From Polytrichum commune (taxonomy: Eukaryota > Streptophyta > Polytrichopsida > Polytrichales > Polytrichaceae), in assembly GCA_950295325.1 (NCBI GenBank), contig OX485806.1, forward strand, positions 28,768,001 through 28,832,000: a DNA stretch of 64,000 nt. The letters run 5' to 3'. Below, in pieces: positions 37,098 through 47,113 of this stretch; position 1 is the first letter of the stretch; every line of letters starts with the position of its first letter. The position numbers and the translations under genes were made by a program. A model generated the notes under the pieces. That model worked only from the letters and a program-made list of their open reading frames with translations. It did no database searches and was not told the origin of the DNA.

Positions 37098-40000
37098 ACC
37101 TCTTTGAACTCGCCAAAATTTAAATCATGCACTCTACCCACACATGAGAGCACTTTTTTTTTTGAAGTGTATGGTAAATCAACATGTATTCATAAATAAA
37201 AATTAATTCTACATGATGCTTTTGCATAGCCTACTTTATATATAAAATAGATTATGTACCATTTCATGGATCCTACAAATTATGTAAAATATCTCTACCA
37301 TTTAAATTAAATGGACCTTGTATTATAAGCTAGTTAGTTTTCTTAAATATCGACAATGTTCTCCCCAGGAGCCCAAGGCAAATCTTCCAACCCTTCCAAT
37401 CTTCAAATTTCTTCCACTAGGAGGTCTTTAAAGCTTAGTGTTTTTGAGCATCCATTCGCATGATGTCAAGGTCAAGATGGGTGGTCAAGCAGTTCCAAGT
37501 TTAGATTTGAGAAGTTGAGGGTGTTGAAATTTCTTTCATCCTCTATATTAGATAACTATACATGCGTCACAACCACTTTGGCTAATACCAAGTACTTTCA
37601 AAAGTATGTTTGCCAACAATCGATAATTTGAATTTCGCACCACAACCTTGAGGGTTGGGTTATTGGTTATGGGTGTGGTTGTGACCCACCATGCATTAAA
37701 AAGCATGGTTAGGTTAAAGTAGTGGGTCTAGGCATCAAGATATTGGACCTTGATAAGTAGATGCCTCCCTTTCATGGAGAGCACTTTCTTTGGTTTTCCA
37801 TATCACTATTTCATAACATTGAAATACTTTGTGAAGTTCTCTTCAACTTTCCTTTTTAGCCAAAAATGAGGGTAGCATACACCCAAAGCACTTGTCAACT
37901 CATGAGAGGGATATTAGTGTTCTTGTTCCACAAACGATGTTGTTGGCCATCTATGTGCATTGCATTATGAATAACAACTTGCACATGCTAAGGGCCTACA
38001 TGTTCGTATTTGTTGTTGACAACATGCGAGGCGTGCACCATGTGGCTCTTGCCTCCAATACTAAAGGTTGTGAACTCCTCTGCATAATTCAGGTGGTCCT
38101 GGGGGATACACCTAGTTCATTGTCCTTAAGCCATAGTGTGCCCATTTCTCCATCAAAGCATGCATGCAATATACCTTAGAGCACTCTTGCACAATTTCTT
38201 TTAATTGTATAAAACGAGCCTTCTAATTCAGAAAAATGAATACACATAAAGCTCCTAGAATTTGTTGCATCATTTTCGAGGGTATTGAAAGAAAGTCATG
38301 GAAATGGGTGGGAAGGATCAATGAGCGTTGGGAACAAGTAAGAATGAGGATAACACATGCCTCTCAAGGCTCAAATGTTTTTAATGGATATGACATACAA
38401 AAGATCAAGGATAAGTTAAATACTATTGTACCACATGTGCTTTGAGGTATTTATATGTGAATGATCAAGAGTGGTATATTACGAAGGCCATTTTCAAGAA
38501 CCTTATTGTGTATATATACATTAATGAAAAATTAGGGTTAACATGTGGACATGGTGCTTATTCATTACTGTGAACGCACATGATATGAATAATTTAGAAA
38601 GAGTGCATCTCTTGGGAGGTTGGTCCTCCAAACATTATCAACATGTCTAGAGACATTGTCGGGCATGGCATGGAACTCCGCACTTTGCACTATGTGAATA
38701 CCTCAATTGAGAAAGTATTTTGTGTGTCATTGTACATTATGTACATATTTGTCTCGCAAAGCTTCACATATGTCACAAAATTCACAATAAAGTAGTCTTC
38801 CTTTTGGGCAAAACTGATGAAATGGGATCAAAGGGTGCACAAAATTTAACATGGTAGGGATACATGCAAGCCCTATCATGAGCTCTATGTCCACAAGTTG
38901 ATTGCATACATTATCAAAAGGTGCACATGTAGTAGCATCCAAGTAACATCAATGGATGTACTCCAAAACTAGGTTTATGATCTCATCTAAGGTTTCCATT
39001 GCTAGGCTGAGCATGATGTCCCATCTAGTTATGATATTTTATTTCCATTGGTTCCTAAAGTTTCAGCTAATTTATGGAACTCCAATGCATGCTTGGGGGA
39101 GCCTAAGATAAAGAAGTACATGGACTACAACATGCTCTTTATTTTAATAATCATATGGGACATAGATATGGTTCAATCCTCCAAGTCTGTTCCATGTGCA
39201 ATAATGCATCCCAACATCTATGGTGTGAACATCTCAAATAGTTGGGTTGTTACACCAACTATGCACATGCCAACTAAAGTCTCTATAGTCAACCCTCCCC
39301 AAACCCATGGCAACCCCAACAATGACACTCATGGGGTTGTTCGCTCCACCACCATCCACAACATGCTGCATGGTTAGTAATGAAGGTACTTGCACCCAAT
39401 CGTATGCATAACTATTCATCCAACAATGGTTATCTACAAATGTAGCTTTATTACAAAAGACAATGTTGAAAAAACTAAACTTGGACATTGATGCAAGGAT
39501 GGCCTTCATCACTGCTCAATTTAGCGCCTCATCCATGACCCATGTGCTTGGATATGACAAGTGTATGTTGTTCTTTAGTATCAGGAAGGAGAACAATTAT
39601 ATTAATAGGCTAGAGGTTGCCCCTCATGCAAAATGTGAGGTTGGCAAAACAAACCACTTCCTTTCCCTAATTGGTGCAAGCAAGGTTCACTACTTGATGG
39701 CACAATCCTCTTGGGTTTCTCATTTTTAAGTGCCTACAATTATGATCTTTGTAGGTTCTACATATAGGTATGCCATGTCATGCAATTTTGGATGTTTTAC
39801 TTTCATAACATTTTCACATGATATCAATCTTGGCATACATATTGTGATCTTTTCCCACAATTTTATGAATAGGTTGTGCACTTCAATGCATAAACCTCGT
39901 CATACACCACAAACAACATGAGCCCAAATATTCTATGGTTCCACATTTGGGAGGACATGCCTCACATTTGGATTGGTCGCTAGGATTACTTAGGATCTTT

Positions 40001-40647
40001 TGGACTTGACAACATTTACCCTTCGTTGAAACAACAAGAGAGCCATACAAAACCGGACATGAACTAGAACTTGCACCATGACATCCCCCCCCTTTAAAGC
40101 AACAATAAAAAAGAAAATATTAGTAATTGAAGTTTGGTGTTGGTTGTAAGACCACTCTAACTGTGATAGAAATCACAACTACCATCAACACCTCTACCGA
40201 TGCAAGAACTAGAGAAATCATGACACATCAACCTCAAAGCATGTAAAATAAACCCTAGATAAAATGGATAGTTAAGGTCCCCCACCGTCCCCTTCACCCT
40301 TTCACCAAGCACTCTACAATCCAAGATCCATGCTAAATTTCCATTGAAAAGAAGGACCTCCGAACCAAAACCCCATCTATATTCAATCACGAACAAAATT
40401 CCAAGAGTAGACAAAAAAAATTGAAAATTGGATGCCAACCCTAAAAGATTAGTTGTTGCACTTGCGTAAATTAACATGGGTGGTGATTAGGAGCAAGGAG
40501 GAGCATTGGCCATGAATCATGGTAAGTAATCAACCTCCATCGACACATGCAATGAGCAAGTAAATGGAGAGGCGATCGGACTCGTGAGCGAGACCTCTAG
40601 TGCCATAACCAAAGATTTGAGGTGGTGAAGTGGCCAAATTGGAGGTA

Positions 40648-40864
40648 CCCTAAATATGATATTTAATGTGACTTACTATTTAGAATTACACAATGCTATA
40701 TCTATTTACTGTACATCTCATATTTTACCAACAAATGTTCAATTGGTACTTTGGACATTACAGAATATTGACACCTTTGCTTGGTAAAACATTATTCCAA
40801 TAGTAAAAAGATGTAGCACCGTGTGAATCCAAATAGCAAGTCACACTTAATATCATATTTGGTG
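40648..40864. mobile_element. TA-MITE family, copy 4 (best preserved)
   Basis: A 217-bp element flanked by TA on both sides (40646-40647 and 40865-40866). Terminal inverted repeats are CCCTAAATATGATATT and, inverted, CACCAAATATGATATT; the arms match for about 55 bp (GTGACTT, CTATTT, ACAC, TGCTA). The interior has TTTTACCAACAAATGTTCAATTG and CTTGGTAAAAC. TA duplication suggests the Tc1/mariner (Stowaway-like) superfamily, although the ends are not the usual Stowaway sequence. Confidence 0.65.
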
Positions 40865-41030
40865 TAGTCGAAGAGTGGACACCCGAGCGTTCCCGCCATA
40901 GCTATGTGGCTAATCCAACAACCGGGTCCGGACATGGCCTCCCATGGAACAACCATTATGCCACCGTTGACAATCTACTCATTGTCACCACTTCACGTGG
41001 AGGCCAGTGCCCGGAAAGTTTCAGGGCGTA

Positions 41031-41401
41031 AGGTGGGGGTGGCAATTTCCGTCCAAATTTCAGATGTGCCTAGTTGGGATGCTGAAACTATTTTTTTTAT
41101 ATAAATTTTTAGCGCTCCGCAAAGCTGGTGCAAGAGCAACTATGAAAAAATCAAAATTTTCTAGCATGTCTATGATTTCCTACAAAATTTTAAAGGAAAC
41201 CTTGTAGAGTGACCAACACTCACACATAGGGTACGTGGTATATCCACAGGGTGGATTTCTAAAACCGACCGCTGGCAGCGCTGTGAACGGTAAAAGCACC
41301 TTGATAGGTGCTTCTGTAAACCCAAGTAAAAGCACCTAGATAGGTGCTTCCGACCATAGGGGTCGACTTTAGGACCCGCACGGAAATTGCCACCCCTACC
41401 T
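41031..41401. mobile_element. TA-flanked MITE nested in the hAT array
   Basis: A 371-bp element with terminal inverted repeats AGGTGGGGGTGGCAATTTCC and, inverted, AGGTAGGGGTGGCAATTTCC, flanked by TA (41029-41030 and 41402-41403). Removing it with one TA restores the GGGC(A/G)TATATAGT sequence of the other units, which confirms both boundaries. Inside is a repeated palindrome built on AAGCACCT and AGGTGCTT (41297-41350). No coding capacity. Confidence 0.78.
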
Positions 41402-41628
41402 TATATAGTTGGTCAAGATCCTAGTGATTCTAAATCCAACCGGTTATATGTTGACATCATCTTCCGGGTTTGCTTCATTCATTTGAGGTATATTCTTCCA
41501 TAGATTCCTCTAAAATGATCGGTAATTCTCCTGAAGTCTCGCACTTCAACCCGATTATTCCTCAAATTCAACCGGTTCATCTGTAACTAACCGCCGGTTC
41601 TCCCCGTTCAATGACCCGTATGTGAAAA

Positions 41629-41762
41629 CAATAGGAAGAGGTTGGCGGTTCGAATCCCGGCTGTGAAATCTCCTCTCTACTTGACGGAAAACTTGCTAGG
41701 TGGTCAACTGACTCCTGTGCTTTGGCGCTGGCATATCGACCTTCTCTCTCTCAAAAAAAAAG
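41629..41762 (+). mobile_element. SINE-like insertion, 5'-truncated
   Basis: Interrupts the normal GTGAAAAGCTCACAA junction between array units. It contains GGTTCGAATCC (41647-41657), a perfect RNA polymerase III B box as in tRNA-derived SINEs, and ends in CTCTCTCTC plus an A-run. No A box was found upstream and no clear target duplication could be fixed. Confidence 0.42.
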
Positions 41763-43547
41763 AAGCTCACAACAATGCCCGGGAAGTGTTTGAGCATAGA
41801 TAGTCGGTCAATATCCTCGTGATTCTAAATCCAACCGGTTACATGTTGACATCATCTTCCGGTTTTCCTTTCATTCATTTGGGTATATTCTCTTATAGAT
41901 TCCTCTAAAAGGATCCGTAATTCTCCTGAAGTCTTCAACGTCAACCAGTTATTCCTCAATCTCAACCGGTTCATCTGTAACTAACCGCCGGTCCTCCCTG
42001 TTCAATGACCCGCATGTGAAAAGCTCACAACAGTGCCCAGGAAGTTTTTGGGCATATATAGTCGGTCAAGATCCTAGTGATTCTAAATCCAACCGGCTTA
42101 CATGTTGACATCATCTCCTGGCTTTGCTTCATTCATTTGACGAATATTCCTCCATAGATTCTTCTAAAATGATCTGTAATTCTCCTGAAGTCTCGATCTT
42201 CAACCGGTTATTTCTCAAACTCAACCGGTTATTTCATCTGTAACCAACTGCCGGTTCTCCCCATTCAATGACCCATATGTGAAAAGCTCACAACAGTGCC
42301 CGGGAAGTTTTAGAGCATAGTCGGTCAAGATCCTCGTGATTCTAAATCCAACCGGTTACATGTTGACATCATCTTCCGGTTTTGCTTTCATTCATTTGGA
42401 GTATATTCTGTAGATTCTTCTAAAATGATCGGTAATTCTCCTGAAGTCTCGCACTTCAACCGGTTATTTCTCAAACTCAACCGGTTCATCTATAACTAAC
42501 CACCAGCTCTCCCCATTCAATGACCTGTATGTGAAAAGCTCACAACAGTGCCTGGGAAGTTTTAGGGCATATATAGTCAGTCAAGATCCTAGTGATTCTG
42601 AATCCAACCGGTTACATGTTGACATCATATTCCGGTTTTCCTTTCGTTCATTTTGGGTATATTCTTCTATAGATTCCTCTAAAAGGATCCGTAATTCTCC
42701 TCAAGTCTCGAACGTCAACCGGTTATTTCTCAAACTCAACCGGTTCATCAGTAACTAACCGCCAGCTCTCCCCATTCAATGACCCGAAATGTGAGAAGCT
42801 CTCAACGGCACCCGGGAAGTTTTAGGGCATATATAGTTGGTCAAGATCCTAGTGATCCTAAATCCAACCGGTTACATGTTGGCATCATCTTCCGGTTTTG
42901 CTTTCATTCATTTGGGGTATATTCTTCCATAGATTCCTCTAAAATGATGGGTAATTCTCCGGAAGTCTCGAACGTCAACCAGTTATTTCTCAAACTCAAC
43001 TAGTTCATCTGTAACTAATCACCGGTTCTCCCCGTTCAATGACCCATATGTGGAAAGCTCACAACAGTGCCTGGGAAGTTTTAGGGCATGGCATAGATAT
43101 CCTAGTGATTCTAAATCCCACCGGTTACATGTTGACATCATCTTCCGGTTTTGCTTTCATTCATTTGGGGTATATTCTTCCATAGATTCCTCTAAAATGA
43201 TGGGTAATCCTCCGGAAGTCGCGAACGTCAACCGGTCATTTCTCAAACTCAACCGGTTCATCTGTAACTAACCACCGGTTCACCCCGTTCAATGACCCGT
43301 ATGTGGAAAGCTCACAACAGTGCCTGGGAAGTTTTAGGGCATGGCATATATATCCTAGTGGTTCTAAATCCCACCGGTTACATGTTGACATCATCTTCCG
43401 GTTTCGCTTTCATTCATTTGGGGTATATTCTTCCACAGATTCCTCTAGAAGGATCCGTAATTCTCCGGAAGTCTCCGACATCAACCGGTTATTCCTCAAA
43501 CTCCACCGGTTCATCTGCAACTAACCGCCGGTTCTCCCTGGACAGTG
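41763..43547 (+). repeat. Tandem array, about 257 bp x 7
   Basis: Units begin at AAGCTCACAAC near 41763, 42021, 42284, 42536, 42796, 43054 and 43308 (spacing 252-263). Each has CAGTGCCCGGGAAG, AATCCAACCGGTTACATG, TTCCGGTTTTGC, CAACCGGTTATTTCTCAAAC, CAACCGGTTCATC and ACCGCCGGTTCTCC, so three to five AACCGGTT-like palindromes per unit. Shared reading frames of 73-75 codons in several units follow from the repetition and are not taken as genes. Confidence 0.92.
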
Positions 43548-43793
43548 GTGGAGGCTAAAACCCTAGCCGTGGGGGGGACAGGGAACATTTTGCAAGGTAC
43601 GTTTCCTTTTTTCTTTTCCTTTGCAATATTTCACTCTTGGTGGGTTTCAATGCCCCTCTTTAATACCGTACTTTGGCAATAAATAGCCAATTAAAATATT
43701 TTCTGTCCTATATAACTGCTGCGTATCGTAGGCAGGCGCAGAAGATAACTTACAAAATCACGGTTTAAAGCCACGCAAGTAAAATGCAAGAAC
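43548..43793 (+). other. Pre-insertion flank with telo-box-like motif and a splice-donor-like site
   Basis: Next to the target duplication are CTAAAACCCTAGCC (similar to the AAACCCTA telo-box of plant promoters) and, near 43590, GCAAGGTACGT followed by a pyrimidine run, which has the form of an exon end and donor. The array may therefore have landed at the 5' end of a gene, but no coding exon is visible. Confidence 0.3.
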
Positions 43794-43998
43794 CAGTGTC
43801 CAGGGAGATTTGGGGGGCATAACTGATCGAGATTTCTAGTACACCCTAACCTTGATAATATCACACTTGTTAATAGAACACCTTGATATTGTCACCTAAA
43901 AGTTTGAAACCGATTTCCATAGTGTAAAACTCCCTCGTTATTATCACTATCACCCTTGATAATGTCACATTTTTTTTTTCAAAATTTGTAGTGTAAGT
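43794..43998 (+). mobile_element. Left part of a second DNA transposon (hAT-like end, then subterminal repeats)
   Basis: Starts CAGTGTCCAGGGAGATTTG and matches the start of the 34765/41005 MITE family for about 58 bp (GGGCATA, AGAT, TAGT, CTAA). It continues into repeated ACCTTGATA(A/T)T(A/G)TCAC and CCTCGTTATTATCAC motifs of the kind seen at pogo-type ends. Its right end is not visible because the retrotransposon interrupts the following gene. Confidence 0.45.
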
Positions 43999-44580
43999 GT
44001 GATAATAACAAGTAACATGGATGAAAAAAGGCCGGATGAACAACAAATTCTATGGATGACAAATTCTACAGATGGAGTCGGAGTTGCATTGGCCATGGCA
44101 AAGATCCCATTCATATTGAAGAAATATGATCCAGAAGACATCTTCAATTTTGATGAGACAGGTTTGTATTATAGAGCCTCTCCTTATAAGACTTTGAATA
44201 TTGGGAAGGCGAAAGGAAATAAGAAAAAGAAGGACCGTGTGACATTGGGGCTTTGCACTAATATCTCAGGGAAGGAGCAATTGAAGCTTGTTTTCATTCA
44301 CAAAGCAGCGCGTCCCAGATGTTTTCCTCAGAATTTTGATCCAAATAGGACAGTACACTATTATTCTAACAATTCAGCCTGGATGAATGGTGATGTTTTT
44401 ACACATTGGGTGAAGAGTGAGAACCGAAGAATGGCATTGAAAGACAAACAAATTTGCATTATTATAGATAATGCAGGAAGCCATGATATTCATGGTGAGG
44501 TCAAGAAAGTTATAGATGGGTTTAATGCTTTTGTACTCTCCCATATCACTATATTGTTCCTTCCACCAAATGTGACTTAA
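43999..44580 (+). pseudogene. Pogo/Tigger-type (DDE_1) transposase fragment
   Basis: An open frame of 193 codons; the first ATG is at 44017. It encodes the central catalytic part of a pogo/Tigger-like transposase: FNFDETGLYY with the first Asp, KKKKDRVTLGLCTN, RPRCF, AWMNGDVFTHWV, then IIIDNAGSHD with the second Asp, and FLPPNVT. In this family (PF03184) the latter leads directly into the third Asp region. Here the frame meets TAA and 5 bp later the LTR of the Tat-like element begins, so the third catalytic residue and the C-terminus are lost. The N-terminal CENP-B-like DNA-binding domain is also absent. The stop just before the LTR suggests a small mutation in addition to the insertion. It is not functional. 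Confidence 0.78.
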
Positions 44581-45436
44581 GTTGTTGTACACCATCCCAG
44601 CCTCCAAGCAGCCAGGTAGGAGAGACGAGCACCGAGAAGAGCAGATAACGAGGGCCGCGAGGGAAGAGCACTGAGAAGAGCAGAGGACGAGGGCCGCGAG
44701 GGAAGAGCACCGAGGAGCAGGCGGCCATCAGAGCAGCAAGGCATCAGCAGCGAAGGAGGAGCCGGGTATCGGAGGAGAAGGAGAATGGCAGCGAAGGGAG
44801 CGGGTATCATGGACAGCTCGAGCGAGGAAAGGGGGACAGATGGCAGCCCAGGGTCGAAGACCGGTGAATGGCCGAGGACCGGCTTACCCGGTTATATAGG
44901 GAGCATGGGAGCGCACCAAGGCGGCCCGGGAACGCGGGGAGCGCACGGGAACGCACCGAGACGGCTCGGGAACGAAGGGAGCGCACCGGGAACGCACCGA
45001 GAGCCGGGAGGAGTGAACGACACCGGGAACGTCGTCATCAAGCCGGGAACGGACAAGCAACTAAGTAGGGTAGGATAGTTAGTTGCTAGTGAACACCTAA
45101 GCAAGGGTAGATGAAGGACATACCTAAAAGGGATGAAAGTCCTTTTTAGATGAACATAAACTATTCCCTTTAAATGAATAGTTGCATTCCGGATGAAGGA
45201 GATCCATGGATGGTAACCGTACCGAGAGGCACATCTAGGTTAAGCCAAGAAATCCAACGAATGAACTTCACAAGTACATTTTACATTCGGACATTATAAC
45301 TGCTGTAAATAGATCCGGGCAGCCTAAAATTAGACTGTAACCGGATACAGGGATAAAATTAGCCTGAAATAAACATGTGGCATTAGGGGAAGTTAGGACT
45401 AACCGCCACATCTAATTAAAGATAGATTTTGAACAC

Positions 45437-45444
45437 TATATAAG
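45437..45444 (+). promoter_or_regulatory. LTR TATA box
   Basis: TATATAAG in the 5' LTR, repeated in the 3' LTR at 63415-63422. Transcription would start near 45465-45475, which makes about 880 bp of U3 and a long R/U5. Confidence 0.55.
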
Positions 45445-45537
45445 AGGCCAAACTTAAGGCACCTAATACACTTCATTTGAACACGCAAACTCTACATGAG
45501 TGTCGGAGCCTCTAGCACTCTCTCAAGCTAGTACATT

Positions 45538-45850
45538 TAGCCGAGGTTTTCGTGCCCTAACTCGGAGGGCAATCGAGCTAGCATCGCAATTAGCCGAGGC
45601 ATTCGAGCCCTAACTCGGAGGGCATTGGAATACTAATACGATTAGCCGAGGCATTCGAGCCCTAACTCGGAGGGCATTGGAATATTAATGCGAGTAGCCG
45701 AGGCATACTGAAGCCCTAACTCGGAGGGCATTGGAGACAATCATGCACGAAGATAACTAGCCGAGGCAAATGCATACCCTAACTCGGAGGGCATTCTAAA
45801 GTGTTAAAATATTTAGCCGAGGTTCTCAAATCCTAACTCGGAGGATATTA
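45538..45850 (+). repeat. Six tandem hairpin-forming repeats in R/U5
   Basis: Units of about 50-64 bp with TAGCCGAGGCATTCGAGCCC and TAACTCGGAGGGCATTGG, starting near 45538, 45592, 45643, 45695, 45759 and 45812. In each unit CCGAG pairs with CTCGG across a loop of about 17-20 bases. They lie downstream of the TATA box, so they would be in the RNA. Confidence 0.85.
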
Positions 45851-47007
45851 GCACATGTTACTACACTAAGGCAAATTGGTCAAAGCTTCGGATTAAGTTT
45901 GCTCCGGTAACTAAGACCTTTGACGAAGGAGAATTTCGAGCCGAAGGGCCCGAAGGGAAATAATTACAGAGAGGAGGAAATCTCATTCGGCGGTACACTC
46001 GAGTTAATCCCCGACCTCAAGCCGGCCAAGTAAGATAAATTATTACAGTAAAAGCCCAAGTCACTCATATTTGAGGAAGGTAAGTTGTGGGCTTACCGGC
46101 TTACCATCACGTCATACCAGGTATGACTAGATACTAAATTATTACGCGGTGCCAAATCCAATTCAAAGGGAATTAGCCTAAGGGGATTTCAAAGCATCTA
46201 AGGGGAACACTTGGGGAAATTTAGGCCATGAGTTTAATACCTCATAAATGAGGGTGATAGTAATCAAACATCTTTAAGTGGAAATCGGTTTACCATATAC
46301 ATTAGAATCAACAAGGATTCTAATCCCTCAAATATTCTCAAGTGAATTTGGAATGTTGAAGGACCAAGGATACCATCAGAACAATATAATCAAGGTTAAA
46401 GAGGCAAGATGATTCTCAAGATTTTCATAATGTTAAAGAATATGTTTTGAACTAGAAACTCTTTATGAAGACATTCTCGGAATATTCTTGGAAAGTAATG
46501 AAGATTAGATGCATTCGAACCATGAAAGATATTGTTTGCAACATTTAGAGTTTCCCTTGAAACACTTAACCTCGACATTAGGATTTCGGGGAACATAATC
46601 TTGAAAACCTAAGGCACTTTCTCCTTGAAGATTTATAAAAAGGGATCTTCAAATACAACATTCCGGAATTGAAGAAATAAGATTATCTTGCGAGATCTTT
46701 CAAACCAGGAAAGATACAAGAGCGAATAGATGATTAAGAACTAAGGAAAGTAGTTTCTTAGAGAGCACTTTAATATTAGATTTCGGGGAACATAAACTTG
46801 TAACCTCAGGTCAACGATTCCAAGAGGATTTCAAAAGCGATAAATTAAAGATCACAAGAATTAGTCAACAAAGAGTTAACGGACACCTTCACAAGTTTTG
46901 AAAACTAAGAGAATCTAATTTTGGTGGGAGTAACTTCCATGTAAACCGGTCAGCAGCGGGTTACACCGTCTAAGTTTGCTGAGGGTTTGAAGGTGACCTC
47001 GACATTT

Positions 47008-47025
47008 TGGCGACCATGCTGGGGA
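47008..47025 (+). other. Primer binding site
   Basis: TGGCGACCATGCTGGGGA, starting with the TGG that pairs with a tRNA CCA end, three bases after the LTR. It resembles the TGGCGAC..GCTGGGGA primer sites of Ogre/Tat elements (tRNA-Arg type, from memory of the family). The tRNA was not matched here. Confidence 0.7.
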
Positions 47026-47113
47026 TTCGCCACATGGACGTTACACTTACCTAGATTAGAAGATAAAATTTACAACGTACAATATTTGGGAGTAAGTTGG
47101 ATGGCAGGGGTCA

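Larger units (their letters stand above)
35764..40645. other. Gene-empty region of about 4.9 kb
   Basis: No domain was recognised in any frame. Several 60-110 codon open frames (for example 38236-38445 plus, 38727-38942 minus, 39048-39377 plus) have ordinary composition and no motif; they may be relics of a transposase gene, which I cannot prove. Poly-G (36455-36476), AAG (37066-37097) and a 9-C run near 40085 are present. Confidence 0.4.
41005..43547 (+). mobile_element. hAT-type insertion with a tandemly amplified interior
   Basis: 2543 bp flanked by a perfect 8-bp direct repeat GTGGAGGC (40997-41004 and 43548-43555). It starts CAGTGCCCGGAAAG and ends CTCCCTGGACAGTG, imperfect terminal inverted repeats of the 34765 family. 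The inside is not a transposase gene. It is an interrupted first copy of the 228-bp MITE followed by seven tandem copies with a linker of about 25-30 bp. A TA-MITE (41031-41401) and a SINE-like sequence (41629-41762) are nested inside. Only the outermost ends carry the target duplication, so the amplified array sits within one insertion. Whether it moved as an array or expanded after landing is not shown. Confidence 0.85.
44586..47004 (+). repeat. 5' LTR, about 2.4 kb
   Basis: Starts TGTACACCATCC at the point where similarity to the 3' LTR begins. Its end is placed at CGACA (47004), three bases before the primer site, giving TG...CA ends. The first part is GC-rich with tandem words (AACGAGGGCCGCGAGGGA twice; GGGAACGCACCGAGA-type units) and short frames that simply repeat in both LTRs. 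The end is inferred from the primer site, because the 3' LTR is truncated. Confidence 0.82.

Noticed and set aside
38236-39512. Possible hAT-type transposase relic on either strand
   Set aside because: Some fragments look protein-like, but no RNase H-fold or dimerisation motif could be read, so it is left as unassigned.
41629-41762. Possible tRNA gene because of GGTTCGAATCC
   Set aside because: No A box, no acceptor or anticodon stem, and the T-stem does not pair; a SINE-like origin fits better.
42531-43558. Five 73-88 codon frames in successive array units
   Set aside because: Frame sharing follows from the 257-bp tandem repeat; the unit is a non-coding MITE, and the frames are absent or broken in the older copies.
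44785-45104. Open frames of 66-97 codons in the LTR, duplicated at 62763-63082
   Set aside because: They occur in overlapping frames of a GC-rich LTR and are repeated only because the LTR is repeated; no domain.
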